Notes: generated by a model not told the origin, from the sequence alone. 64,000 bases of DNA from Saccopteryx bilineata (GCF_036850765.1 NC_089493.1:12277632-12341631); one strand, 5' to 3'; numbered from the stretch's first letter, positions 44,841-57,771 are shown. Translations and numbers: made by a program.

Positions 44841-46008
44841 CATAATTAAAGACGAGGAACTTCTCCCTCCCCCCGCCCCGCCTTTTTTTTTCTGGTAAAA
44901 CTTGGAACCCAGACAAAAGCAGAGAGCATGTAAGGAACACTTCCCTACCTACCACCCAGCTTCAGTATGATCGGTATAGACCCGTCTCGTTTCTTCTTTC
45001 CCCTTGCCGTGGGGACGTCGTCAGTCCCAGGCACGATATCATTTCATCCTTAACGACTTCAAAACGTACCTCTCAGAGACAAAATTTCTTTTAAAAAGGT
45101 AGCCACAGTACTGACATCAAACCTACAAAGGTCAACAATAATTCCTTTTTCTTCTTAAATATCTAAGTAGTGTTCAAATTTCCCTGATTGTCTCATAAAT
45201 GTCTTTTTTTTTTTCTTTTTCTGTTGGTTGGTTTGAGTCAGATCCAAACAAAGACTACAAATTACATTTGGTTGACAAACCTCTCAAATCCCTCTAAATC
45301 TTTCCTGTGTCCTTTGCCACTTGTCTGCTGAAGAGGCTGAGCGGCTTGTCCTCTGGAACTTCCTGCGTTCAGAGAGGAGCGATCACACTCTCTGGTGCTG
45401 TCTCTCCTCATCCCGCTCTTTTCCTGTAAACTGGGAAGAGTTAGATCTCAGACTTGACCCAGTTCGGTTTTCATTGTTTTTGGCAAACCACTTCCCAGGT
45501 TTTTCTGTTCCCTCCATGTCCTGGCTGCTTCCCCTAAGTCCGTGGAAGTCTGTCCAAGAGTTTGTAGAAGCAGATGGACACCCCCTTTAACTTTTTCTGA
45601 TCCCCTTTCAAGCAGTCTCCTTCCTGTACCCATTAGATTGTGCCCTGTTTCTGCAGGTTGGGCAGGGCAGGCTTGGCACCTGGGTCCCGCTGGGCTGCTG
45701 AGACTCCTTCTCCACATCTCTGTTTTCAGTTCCTCTTGGATGGTGGCTAGACCCTGCTCCTTCTGAAACAGAGTGTGGTCTGGGTCCGTAAGCCCCTAGA
45801 GGTAAGTCTGGATCACTCAGGACACTCGCAGACAGAGTGAGCAGTGACCCAGGGGCCAAGAAAGTTTGTGTCATTTAGAAAAGCAGCATCTTCGCTTGAG
45901 GGTTCTCAGCACCTGGACAACCTCCCCGAGGGTGGTGGGACTCACGGCTTGCGAGAATGCCTCCCCCGGCTCCCGGGCCCTTGGAAGATCTGGGACGGAG
46001 AGCCAAAA

Positions 46009-46086
46009 GGACATGGATAATTGGCAACAAGGAACATGCTGCTGGAAGGACATGGTTAATTGGCAACAAGGAACATGCTGCTGGAA
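46009..46086 (+). repeat. 39-bp tandem duplication
   Basis: A 39-bp unit beginning ggacatgg occurs at 46009-46047 and 46048-46086 with about one difference. The unit length is a multiple of 3, which leaves the short frames open. No gene implied. Confidence 0.95.
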
Positions 46087-48240
46087 GGAAGCCTTACCTG
46101 CCTAGACTACAACCAAGACCCCAACCAAAGGCAAAATCACACACATTCCGAGGGTTCTGAGCTGGCTAAAAGACTCCTCAGAAGCAGGACGGTGTAGGGT
46201 AACAGTGTTGGTGCCGCAGGCTCCGAGGGAAGGGGGAGCTGAGCTGAGGGGTCAGCGTACCTGGATTTGAACCGCCATTCTGGAACCTTCCAGTCACAGC
46301 TCACTGCCTCGCGGCCTTTGCTGTAGGTTCCTGAATGTGGCTGCCACTTGTTTCTGAATGTCCATCTCTTTGGGGGCTCAACTTGTCACCTCTCTGGATG
46401 GACATTCTTAGTTCTTCTTTTGCTTGTCAACTTGGCAATGGCAGAGTTAGAGACCCTGCCAATAACTAACGTGCACGGACTGCTTTGCAGCTTAAAAAGC
46501 AGCCATTGACTAGAGCCACGCTGTGCAGGGGACGGCGGGAACTCGGGCCATTTGTGATGAAGCAGCGTCTTTGGTCTCCTGGCCCGGGTTTTCCCATTGA
46601 TCCGAGCGCCTGGGCGGGCAGAGGGGAACACATATGGATCCTTTTGGAAGACGGATGGTTGTTGGCCTGAGCCGTTCTCTTGAGTTATTTTTCCTGAAAG
46701 CCAGCCAGTATTTATTCAACTTTTGTGTATAGAGAGCTTCGTTGGTGCCAGGCTCTGGCCTAGGCACTGAGGGGGCAGGGTGTCCAGGCACAGCCACGGG
46801 GCTCTCTCCAGAGCTCTGTGTGAAGGAAGGGAGATTAGACAAAAAAGTAAGCAGCTGAAATAGCAGGCAACCTCCGATTGGTTCCTGAGGATGTGGGTGT
46901 CTTGGGGTGGAGAGGGGTGGGAGCTAGCAGGCAGGCAGGCCTTGATTCTCACCTGGGCTTAGCTGCCTCCGAGCTGGGAGACCTGGGTCTCCAATGGTAA
47001 TAAAAATGCCTATTTCATCGACAACTTGTGAAAATGCCTCGTCCAGAGTCTGTGCGGAGTATCCTGCAGCAAATACTGATGGGGAGAGATCTGGCCGGGA
47101 GAATAGGAGGTGGGGTGGGAGTGGGTGGGGGAGGCAGCTGTGTCCGCGGAGGATAGCCCCCGGAGAGATTCGCAGGGTCCGACAGTGTGTCGGAGGCCTA
47201 ATTCTTGAAAACCTCTCAAATGACCTAGAACTGAGCTTGTTGGACAGCCACCTCGCCGGGCCTCACCAAGTTCAGCCCTTTACAGAGACATCAGTCAGAA
47301 GCTGCTTCAAAATACCAGCAAAGCATGGGTGTATTTACATCGCAGAACAGAACAGTGGGACGTAGTCCCAAGGTGGCGTTTGCTCCCAGCAGGTGAGACA
47401 AGGAGAAGAACACTTAGACTCCTCCCTGAGCCCCCAGTGTCAGGCCTGGGGCTCCTGCAGGTGTTTCTTCTGATCTTTTACACAGGCATGGCCTGTAACT
47501 TGAAACCAGGTTTTCAGAAGGAGACCAGAAGGAAAGGAGGAGAAGCCTTCCCGTTGCTGCTGAGATCTTCAGCTGCTGAGGGAACTGGGACCAGGCAGGC
47601 CTGGGAGGAAAGGGGACCCAGGGCTGGGGTTGGGGCTCCACTGTTGGCTTTGCTCGGGTGTCCTTTGCACTGGCCCTGGGCAAGCGTGGTCAAGTGCAGC
47701 CCACTGCTCAGGTCGTCTGCGCTTGCACCAGGCCTTCCTAACCTTGGGCTGGGGTGGGGAGCCAGCAGGCAGCTTCTCTGGAGCATCTGCAGACAGGGAC
47801 CACTGCACCAGCTTCCACAGGATGCATGTGAGAATGAAACGGGACGATGCGGGTCAACCGTCCAGCGTGGAGTCTGGCTCGTGTGCGGTTCGGGCTCATC
47901 AGGGTCAGCGTAGTTTTGTTTGCATCATTTCGGTTCTCATTATCCCATTATGAATTCTCCTAATACAAACTCTTCGTTTTGTTATTCTGTTATTGTTATT
48001 GCCTTTTGGAGGGTGGAGGGTTGAAGTCTTGTCACTTTTCAGCCTCAGGGGTTGGGGTGATGTATACTTCCAAGGGGATCTCAGCCAGGAAGGGACACCA
48101 GGAGTCATCCAGAGCAGCCTAAATTGAGATATCACATTGTAGTGGTAAAGGGACCAGTTAGGACACCAGTAAGAACTGTGCTTTGATCCCAGATTTGCTA
48201 TTTATTAGCTATGTGACATTTAAAAAGTCACTTGGCCTTT

Positions 48241-48672
48241 CTGGTCTATATATATATATATTTTTTTTTTTGTATTTTTCTGAAGCTGGAAACAGGGAGA
48301 GACAGACTCCCGCATGCGCCCGACACCCGGCACGCCCACCAGGGGGTGACGCCCTGCCCACCAGAGGGCCACGCCCTGCCCACCAGGGGGCGATGCTCTG
48401 CCCCTCCAGGGCGTAACTCTGTTGCGACCAGAGCCACTCTAGTGCCTGGGGCAGTGGCCAAGGAGCCAGCCCCAGTGCCCAGGCCATCTTTGCTCCAATG
48501 GAGCCTCAGCTGCGGGAGGGGAAGAGAGAGACAGAGAGGAAGGAGAGGGGGAGGGGTGGAGAAGCAGATGGGCGCTTCTCCTGTGTGCCCTGGCCGGGAA
48601 TCGAACCCGGGACCTCTGCACGCCAGGCCGACGCTCTACCACTGAGCCAACCGGCCAGGGCCTGGTCTATAT
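48241..48672 (-). repeat. Long tRNA-derived bat SINE (form B) with extra body units
   Basis: A minus-strand SINE (about 48252-48661) is flanked by ctggtctatat (48241-48251 and 48662-48672); the left duplication merges with a (TA) run. The body has three tandem 'cccaccag.gg' units (48335-48395) instead of one or two, each CTCF-like, the best being 48377-48395. Confidence 0.93.
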
Positions 48673-49056
48673 TTTATTGTTTGCAAAAGAAGGGATGGTG
48701 GGAAATTAGGGGGTTTTTATCTAGGGATTGTTGATAGAATTTAGACAGTTCATTTTGTGTTTTTCCCCACTAACTTCTAATGAAATTTAACATTACCTTC
48801 AATTATATAGGCAATGAATAAGCTATAGGACTCTTAGCAATTCCTGGCAGTATTAACAAGAGAAACACATATATTCATGATGTTGGTTCTGATACCAGTT
48901 CTTATGTTGTTCTGGTGCCATGTTGCATAAAGAGCATTTCACTGGACCTGCACTTTCAGAAGCTTAGGCTTTCACAGTAAGATTTATTTGGAGTTAAAAG
49001 AGATGGTTGCTTACAGGTCCTCCATGTCTTATCTCCATCTGTCCTGCTAAGGAAAA

Positions 49057-49127
49057 AGTCCACGCTTTCAGACGGATGAGATCGGGCGCGTTCAGGGTGG
49101 TATGGCCGTAGACAGTCCACGCTTTCA
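49057..49127 (-). pseudogene. Truncated 5S rRNA retropseudogene, tailless
   Basis: On the minus strand 49113-49071 starts exactly at the 5S rRNA 5' end (gtctacggccataccaccct) and follows 5S for 36 bases, to the cgatctc of the A-box-proximal region, then ends with seven unrelated bases. It is flanked by perfect 14-bp direct repeats agtccacgctttca (49057-49070 and 49114-49127). There is no poly(A) tail. The match to 5S is from memory of the vertebrate consensus; the flanking repeats are directly visible. It is not a functional 5S gene (only the first third, no box C). Confidence 0.88.
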
Positions 49128-50665
49128 ATAACCCCAGTATAGAAACAAAAGTCCAGATACTCTGCAGGACAGTTTAGCCCATATTAAAGCTCAGTCCAGC
49201 CCAGGTGCTGCTCAAAGCCTGGACTTGGGAGACACTGGCTACCAGCCCGCACAGCATGGGAGCAAGTGGGGCCAGCATGTCCCCAACCAGGAGGGCCCAA
49301 AGCCCGGATCTCTTTTCAGCCTGTGTTTATATTTTTGGGCTGGGAAGGACTAGCTATTCTTTAAGCCACCCAGTTAGTTTCTTTAGAGTTTCATGGGCTT
49401 GCATTGATTCCTCCCACTAGCTAATCAGATCCTCTTTCTAGGTTAGACTGACAAGCCACTGTGGTCACCATTCCGGCTTCCACTGCGCATGCCTTCAAGT
49501 GGAAGCACAGAAGCGCCTGCCCCCCCCCCCAACTGGCAGTCGCTTGGGGGAGATCTTTCCCAAACCTGAGTTTGGAGGGCGGAGGCACCATGGACTCAGT
49601 GCACAGTGCACCCCTGAGACGTGCACTTGAGCCTCGAACGCTTTAGTCTTCCCGGAAACTAAGCTAAATGGGATGTTGCAGCTTCTTCGTGAAGCAGGCT
49701 TCCCAAGTTTTATAAAACATCATCTTCAATTCCCTCTGCTCTTTTCCCGTCAAGTATCTCGCTGCCCGCCTATGTTAACATTTATACATCACATTACACT
49801 GTAATGCGGTAGCAGTTCTTCTGAAATATTTTGACGTTTTAAAATATTATTTGGAAATATCACCCTCACTTATCGCTACTTCAGAATTGTAGAAGATGTT
49901 AGGCCAGATGTTAGGCCTGCTGCCCACCTGTTGCATAATGCACCAAGGAAGAAGCATCTATATTACCATATCACAGATTTAAAAAAAAAAATATTTTGAC
50001 AACTGTCTTTCAGTATAGTTGTTTTCTCTTATAATGCTGTGATTTTAATGTTATGCGACCAGAAGCATTATTCTGAGAAGGGTCCATGGGCTTCGTCAGT
50101 CGGCAAAATGGATTCATAGCATGTACACAAAGGGCTTAAATTCTCTGGGCCAGATGATTTTTCAAGCTCCCTCCAACTCAAGAATGTTCTACTATTCTAA
50201 ACCTGCCCAGTCCGCAGGGAAGCTACCACTGCCCAGCCAGCCTGGATTTTCTGTTAACTCATCATCATCTGGTTTGCTCGGTGATGTGGGGGGTCTCTAC
50301 TTGTGTTTCAACCAGCCTGTGGGCTCAGGGACGTATGTCTTCTGCCAAGATGGTGTCAACTGTCCGTTTATGAAGCAGCCCCTCCCACGCACAGCTGGAG
50401 CTGGCTTTGGGAGCTGGCCCTGACCTGCAGGGAGGTGGGAGCCCACGGGCGCGCCCCGGTGCCTTTGTGGAGTAGACACTTCCCTGGTGCCTCGCATGGC
50501 GGTTTTCTCAATGACTGACACATTTTTCTTGGCTCTCACTTATGTTCCTTGATCTGGTCGTGTTTCTTTTAATTATGTTCCACTCTGGAATTAGCCAGTT
50601 GTGTGTGGAAAGCAAGAGATGGTGCAAGAGGCCCGAAGAAGTGCAGACTGTCACAGCGGGACCGT

Positions 50666-51068
50666 CCAGCTCTACTTTTTTTTTTTTTTTTTTTGCATTT
50701 TTCTGAAGCTGGAAACAGGGAGAGACAGTCAGACAGACTCCCACATGTGCCCGACCGGGATCCACCTGGCACGCCCACCAGGGGCGATGCTCTGCCCATC
50801 CTGGGCGTCGCCATTTTGCGACCAGAGCCACTCTAGCGCCTGAGGCAGAGGCCACAGAGCCATCCCCAGCGCCCGGGCCATCTTTGCTCCAAAGGAGCCT
50901 TGGCTGCGGGAGGGGAAGAGAGAGACAGAGAGGAAGGAGAGGGGGAGGGGTGGAGAAGCAAATGGGTGCTTCTCCTGTGTGCCCTGGCCGGGAATCGAAC
51001 CCGGGTCCTCTGCACGCTAGGCCGACGCTCTACCGCTGAGCCAACCGGCCAGGGCCAGCTCCACTTTT
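50666..51068 (-). repeat. Long tRNA-derived bat SINE (form B)
   Basis: A minus-strand SINE (50680-51054) is flanked by ccagctctactttt (50666-50679) and ccagctccactttt (51055-51068). The CTCF-like core has lost one G (accaggggcgatg, about 50778-50790). Confidence 0.94.
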
Positions 51069-51769
51069 GACGGTTCTGGCTACAGTGGGTGCATGACCAG
51101 GTCTCCAGGAAGTGCCTGCTGGAGGACAGGAGGCCACGTCACCTGCCAGGATGCAAGTAGCCGCAAATGCCGGGGCCAGGGCCGCAGACGGGTTAGCTGT
51201 ATGTGTTTTCATTTAGTGGGAGGTGCATATTATGCTGCTTCTCAAAGACGTGTGACATTTTAATGTGTTGAAACAGTAGAAGGTGATTGTATTTCTGTTG
51301 TCTTCAAAGCTAGTAGATTTCTTTTCAAATGCGCCCTTTCGATGGGAGTGAATTGAGCACATGGCTGGTGAGCTCTAGGAGAGGGTTGTTCGCTTAGGGC
51401 TGTGCCCACAGGGCAGCCTCTGTAGATGCCCCTGGGCTCTCGCCTGCTTGTGTGGATGGTGTCTGCAGGGCACCTGCGGCTCCCACCCCCACCTTGGTGG
51501 GACGCAGGAGGTAGAGCGATTTAGGGGCTCTTTGTGCTATCAGGGATGGATTCTATGAAATAAAGAGGTGAAAATACCACATGAATATTAGTGTTATGGA
51601 GAGTGTGTGAAAGAGAACAATAAAACTGATTTAAACCGTAAATTAGGGATCATCTCTGAGGTTGCCAGTAACATGTGTCATCTGATAGGCCCACGTCATA
51701 ATACCTGCTGGTAGGGGAAAAAAGCTCTTTATTTCCTCAAAGGACCTGGAGGGGCTATTGGCCGGAAGC

Positions 51770-51920
51770 CGTGGGTGGTAGTATGATGCCATGGGAAGAG
51801 GATGGGCTTTAGCTCCAGACTTACTGGGGTTCGAGTCCCACCCCTGCACAGTTGCCTGGATCAGGACATTCACCCTTAGAGTGTCCCATCTACCAGACAG
51901 GACAGCAGTGCTTACCTAGT
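51770..51920 (+). repeat. MIR element
   Basis: MIR 5' and core wording: 'agaggatgggctttagctcc', 'agacttactggggttcgagt', 'cccacccctgcac'. Sense orientation in FBLN5 intron 4. Confidence 0.75.
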
Positions 51921-52642
51921 GGGGCAGTTCTGGGGCTTAGCAAGGGATCTGCTTAGTGTCCGACGGCGGGGTCTGCGCTCCCTCGGTGACTGCTGCTGTC
52001 ACTCCCCTGCCCCCACCCCAGGGGGCAGCAGCTGCTTTGCTCCACATCTACCAATCTCTGCCCAGTGACAGGTCCTAGCGCAGGGTGCTGTTGGCTGCTT
52101 GTTGCGGGCGGAGAGGTTTGGGGAGGGAGCAGGACTGCCTTTCAGCTGGCAACCAGTCCTGACACTTCCCTCCTCCACTCTGACCTCACTCAGACCTCAG
52201 ACAGGCTGCCTCCAGCCTTTCTCTGGGGCCCCCTTAGCTCTGGAAATGACAAGGAGTGACATGGCTACATACATTCTCTTCTTTCATCTGCTGCCAACCT
52301 CTCTGGACACATGGACACACGGACAGAAAGACAGACTCTGTACCACGCTGACCGGGCAGGCTGTGAGAGGGGAAGTGCTGGTGGGCTGGGCTGACCCCTC
52401 ATCAGAGAGACCTCTGAGTCAGATGACCTCCCCCGGCAGACCAGCCCCCTGCTGGGCTCCTGCTGGGAGACAGAAAGACCACGGTTCGGCAACCCCAGGG
52501 ATGAGACAGATGGCAGACAGGTGCAGGCCTGCGCTCATCAGGGTGTGGTGTTAGGATCAGAGCAATGGACAGGTACTGCACTGGCATCCACTGTTTATCC
52601 CAGCGTCTGACAGCATGGGCTCTCCATAAGTGATTGCCCAAT

Positions 52643-52722
52643 GAAGGAAGGAAGGGATGAAGGAAGAGAGAGAGGAGGAAGGGAGGGAGGAAAGGAGAGA
52701 GGAAGGGAGGGAAGGAGACTGT
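52643..52722. repeat. Purine-rich (GGAA)n-like tract
   Basis: An imperfect run of gaagga, gggagg and aggaaa units with no pyrimidine except one T. It is a simple repeat; the minus-strand pyrimidine frame across it is an artefact. Confidence 0.9.
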
Positions 52723-54536
52723 GGACTCTGTTAAGCTCAGGCAAGTGAGAGGGGAGTCTGTACTCATTCCCATATTCCACCCCTCATCACCCACTGAAAG
52801 CACCCCTACTGTGCTGGGGGCCAAGAGGGGACTGAGCTGACCAAGTGTCCTTGTTCCTTGAGTGCTCTGTGGCCTGGAGCCGTGGCCACCATGTACGCCC
52901 GTCCCAGCATGGGCCTCACACTGCTCGCTGGCACTCAGAGACTATTGCCTCTGTTGACTTTACACTGTAGCCGAGAGGCCGATGGGACAAGGTGCCTGAG
53001 AGGAACCCTCTGACCAGATGGACTTTACAGAGAGATCCATGCACTGCCGTCCCCCTCTGGGACGTCCCAGAGGGGCCCGTGGGAGGCTGTGTTCTTTCCC
53101 CTTGGAGCCAGGGCTTCCTTTCCTCCCTTGGGAGGGACAGGCTCCCAAGGATTTGCCTCCAACCGGGGCCAGCTCCTTGCACAACTCCAGGGGGCGCCAT
53201 TCAATTGTATGACACACCACTGGCACCCCCTGGAGCCCAACAGCCGGCCCAAGGCTCCTGTTTTTCTTGGAAACAGAGGGACGTGCTTGAGGAAGGGTCC
53301 CTAGGCCATCTCCTTGGGGGCTGGCAGGAAAAGGACATTCACAAGATTCCTTCCCTCCAGAGGGCCTCAGACAGCAGACTGGATGTCAAGGACTAACCTT
53401 CCATTCCCCTCCAGCTGTCGGAGCCGGGCCAGAGGGGATATGGGGACAGCCAGCACTGGGCCCTGCCCCAGGCCAGCCAGCGTCCTCAGACTCCAGGGGA
53501 CGGCAGGCAGCGTGGGGCCCGGGAAGCAGGGAGGCTTGGGGGACTTGTCAATGCTGTCTGACTTCCCTTCAAACTGAAACGTTTGCAGAAACCCAGCCAG
53601 AGTTGATTTATGAGCTCCACATATTTCGCAGGTCTTAACACATCCCCCAGGAATCAGTGAGGTCAGACAGAACAGACTTTGCATCCGCAACCAGCATGAA
53701 ATTGGCATTTCCAATAGTTCCCATGGGAATTGGGATAATAATTGAAGGGAGAGTAAATGAAACAATGGAAAGACACACACACGCCCATAAAACCTGACTC
53801 TGCTTCATTCCTGTTGGGGAGAAAGACAAGTCATCAGCTGTCTGCATCTTAGCTGGGTAAAGGGATGGCCATCTCTGCCGGAGCCACTGTGACCAAATGT
53901 AGCCTGGTGGGCCTGGGCTGCTAGGACAAGCAGTGAACTCACGGCGAACTCAGCAGTGACTGGAGCGTCCCGTACTGGGTCCTCTGGTGCACGCTCCGTA
54001 ACTGGGACAAATAGACACTTGTGATTATTTATTTAACATCTCTATCCAACAGGAACTTTCTGTCTTGCTCACTGTTGTATTTTTAGTGCCTGATATTTGT
54101 TGAACAACCAGAAAAGCTACATGAGGTGAACTGTATGTATGGAATTCAGATGAGCAAGGGAAACGGATTATGCCTTAGATGTCCAAATAGGTTAATTTAT
54201 TGTTGTTAAGGGACTGGACAGCTTCACTAATCATTTATCAGGCCGGGGTCTGCGTTGTGCCCACAAAGCTGAGTCAGGCTGCATCACTGCCCTGGGGAGT
54301 TCACACTCTCCTGCCCAGCGCTGGGGTGGGCAGAGGACATACGGAGCCCATCACATACGTCGTCATCAATGGGATGGGGCCGCAGCAAAGCAGAGACGAG
54401 GCCGTCTGTTGGCGCTGGCTGGCGTGGTCGCAGAGACCTTCCCCGAAAGCAGGTGTTCCACATCTGTGCAGCGTTGGATTAAACAGATATTCACTGTGCG
54501 TCTCTGTCGGATACTGCCAAGCGCTGGAAGGGGATC

Positions 54537-54957
54537 TAAAGACGAATGGAGCCCTGGCCGGTTGGCTCAGCGGTAGAGCGTCGGCCTAGCGTGCGGAGGA
54601 CCCGGGTTCGATTCCCGGCCAGGGCACATAGGAGAAGCGCCCATTTGCTTCTCCACCCCTCCGCCGCGCCTTCCTCTCTGTCTCTCTCTTCCCCTCCCGC
54701 AGCCAGGGCTCCATTGGAGCAAAGATGGCCCGGGCGCTGGGGATGGCTCTGTGGCCTCTGCCCCAGGCGCTGGAGTGGCTCTGGTCACAACATGGCGACA
54801 CCCAGGAGGGTCGCAACATGGCGACGCCCAGGATGGGCAGAGCATCGCCCCCTGGTGGACAGAGCGTCGCCCCTGGTGGGCGTGCCGGGTGGATCCCGGT
54901 CGGGCGGATGCGGGAGTCTGTCTGACTGTCTCTCCCTGTTTCTAGCTTCAGAAAAAT

Positions 54958-55000
<43 letters not shown>

Positions 55001-55011
55001 AAGACGAATGG
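54537..55011 (+). repeat. Long tRNA-derived bat SINE (form B), very young copy
   Basis: The SINE (54551-54998) has a near-pure tail of about 39 A (54960-54998). Perfect 13-bp duplications taaagacgaatgg lie at 54537-54549 and 54999-55011. Pol III boxes are intact. A 26-bp tandem duplication (54784-54835) expands the body. The reverse complement of the CTCF-like core is at 54843-54861. Confidence 0.96.
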
Positions 55012-56999
55012 GACGCGGGTGCTGCCCTCAGAATCTCGCCGCTGAGCGGAGATGAGTGGGGGTGGGGAGGGAGGACATCCATAACCCATCAGGGTCTTAC
55101 AGGAGCCGGAGTGTGAGGGTGGCGAGAGCAGCGTGGCCCGGTGCTGCTGGAGCGGGGGGCCCGTGGGAAACACGGGTTCTGCTCTGGGAATGGTTCCGAT
55201 GGCCTTGCTGGGAATTCTGGAGGGTTGAGTAAGAGTTCTGTGTGGGAGATGGGGAAGGGCTGTCTGGGTCAAGGGAGTAGCGTGGACAGAGACATGGAGA
55301 CGAGAGTTTCACGGCACGTGACGAATACTGTGGGGGCCAGCGTTGGCCATGAGCACGTTGGTCGCCTGCCCATTCCTGGTACCCACTCTGTTGCTGCATG
55401 GCCTTGGATGGGGGGCAGGGCAGGATAGAGGGAGAGATGAGGCTAGGAAACTGGCAGGGACTAGACTCTGGGGGCCTTGAAAGCTCTGTCAATGGCCTGG
55501 GCTTTGTTCTGTGAGTGCTGGTTTTGCAGTGGGAGAGGGGTGTGTCGACATCTGTTTGGAGAAGACTCCAGGTTGTGGGGCCCAGCGAACCAGGGTCTTG
55601 ATGTAATCTCAGCACTGCCGCAGCTCAGCGGGTAGTGGTAGCTCCAGCCCCTTCTCTTCCTGGGCTCCGTTTTCTCATCTACACAAGAGGGGCTGGACCA
55701 CCATCCCTAAGGCTCCCTCCATAGTGGCCACTCAGGATGTGACAATCTTATAACTAGGAGACGAGAAGCGTCTAGAGGCAGGTAGATCCTGCAGGTAGTA
55801 TCTTTCCCATTGAGACAGGGCTTTTTCACTTGGTCTGAACTCGGGGGGCTCATTACTGGGCCAGCTCGAAAGGATGATCCCCTCCATGTTCTCCGCATCC
55901 TGGCTGGAGCCTCTAACCCCGAGGCAGAGGCGGGCCCTTTTCCGGGCCCCTTGAGGAAAGGGGCCTCAGTCCACGGTGGAGAGAGTGGCTCTGACTAGGA
56001 TGCTAATACGTGGCCTGGTTCCATGAGACATTCTGGCACAGCCTGTATGGCTCCTGGGGAGAGTTCGCAAGCAGTTGGCGTAGAACACAAACTCCCTGTG
56101 AAGCCACGAACCCTCTTGGAGTGGCCAGTCAGGTGGAAACCTAGGGGTCCCACTATCAGGCCTTTCTGGGAAATCCCCCACCGCAGACCTCCTAACAGAC
56201 CCTCTTAAAGGATCGTCTCGATCTCATTTAGCTCCAGAGAGCAGGCGTTGGCCAGGAACCAGGTGGCGTTAGCCTGTGGTCTGTCGGCTTCGCACTGTGG
56301 GAGGCTGGGTTCTGTGGTTACATCCTTCAGCGACCTGCTTAATTGTAATAATTTCCACTTGAACACTGCCTCTCTCTTTTCCCGGTGCTTTCACATTCAC
56401 TAGCCCACTGAATTCTCAGTCAGCCCCGTGGGCAGGCTCAATATTGTGTCCCCCATTGTTGAGGCTACTTGGAAGGGCTCTGTGACTGTCCTGACACCCA
56501 CAGTTTGTCTGTGGGGGGACCCACCAGAGTGCAGCTTGCTGACTCTCAGACCCTGCCCCTCCCATAGATGTCCTGGTATTCTTTGTTGCTCTCAGGCTAC
56601 ACTGGCCTCCCTTCTCTTCCTTAAACATCTCAAGCTCTTCCCTACCTCAGGCCCTTTGCACTTGCTATTTCCTCTGGGACTGTCTTCTGGCTGTTCATGT
56701 TGCTGGCTCATTCTCCTCTCTCAGGCTTCAGCTTAGTTCAGATGTCACTGGCTTAAAGCATCCTATCTCTGACCAACCTGTCCAGAGTAACCATGTTGCC
56801 GGTCTCCATCACAGCTGGTACTGTTATCTCTCACAAACTCGAGCATGTGTCAGACCACCTGGGGGAGTTCAAACACAGATTGCTGGATTCCACCCCCAGA
56901 GTTTCTGATTCAGCAGATTTGGGGTGAGGCCTGGATTTCCAAGAGATGCTAATGCTTTTGGTCTGGAGACCCCATGACTTAACTTATTTTATAAATGGG

Positions 57000-57345
57000 A
57001 GTTGGTACCTTTTGTCCCCCTTCACCCATTTTTCCAGCCTCCATCCCCTGCCCCTGACTGCCACCGTGCTGTTCTCTGTATCTGTGAGCTCACTTTTCTA
57101 AAGACTCCACGTGTATATGAGAGCCTACGGTCCCTGACTTATTTCACTCAGCACAGTGCCCTCAAGATCTATCCATTTTTGGTGCAAATGTCAAGATTTC
57201 CTTCTTTTTAAGGGCTCTGTGGTACTCCATTGTGTGTATATGTGGCGTGTGTGTTTGTGTGCACACTCTCTTTACTTGTTCACCTATCAGTGGACACGGG
57301 GAGTGTTTCCACGCCTTCGCTGAATTTGTTTGTTTCTTGTCCATC
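57000..57345 (-). repeat. L1 3' fragment, antisense, with ORF2 remnant
   Basis: The minus-strand frame 57162-57344 includes HTMEYHRALKKKEILTFAPK, an L1 ORF2 C-terminal signature, followed by a stop. The adjacent plus-strand wording 'cttatttcactcagcacagt' and 'caagatctatcca' is L1 3' sequence. A gtgtgtgtttgtg patch is within it. Confidence 0.82.
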
Positions 57346-57584
57346 CGTCTCTTACCTTGTCTCCGCTGTCTCCCTAGCGCCCGGCCATCCCTGGTGCTTG
57401 CTGCGTGTCTGTTAGTGAGCGCTGGCTGAACACTCAGCCAGGACGCCTTGCTTTATAATCTTCCCACGTGTAAGAAGGGAAGAAGAGCCAACGTTGACGG
57501 AAGCCCGGGGAGTTATTCGGTCTGATCTCTTCTCCCCTGTTACCTTTTTCTTTAACTTTTTACATTTGAGTTTTTTGGTTTTTA

Positions 57585-57771
57585 AGATTTTATTTATTCA
57601 TTTTAGAGAGAGGAGAGAGAGAAAGGAGAGGAGGAGCAGGAAGCATCAACTCCTACTTGCTTTGTAGTTGTGTCTCATGTGTGCCTTGACTGGGCAAGCC
57701 TGGGGTTCCGAATTGGTGACCTCACCTTTCCAGGTCGACACTCTATCCACTGTGCCACCACAGGCCAGGCC
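57585..57771 (-). repeat. tRNA-derived bat SINE, short form
   Basis: A minus-strand copy with a GA-rich block (57605-57640), 'gaagcatcaactc', 'tgccttgactgggcaagcct', and head 'actctatccactgtgccacc' at the right. Shorter than form A and lacking its middle modules. Target duplications not clear. Confidence 0.85.

Noticed and set aside
49057..49127. Functional 5S rRNA gene
   Set aside because: Only the first 36 bases of 5S are present, without the internal control region or terminator.
52402..53780. Several open frames of 90-150 codons
   Set aside because: Overlapping in many frames on both strands, no domain or homology recognised; chance frames in GC-rich intron.
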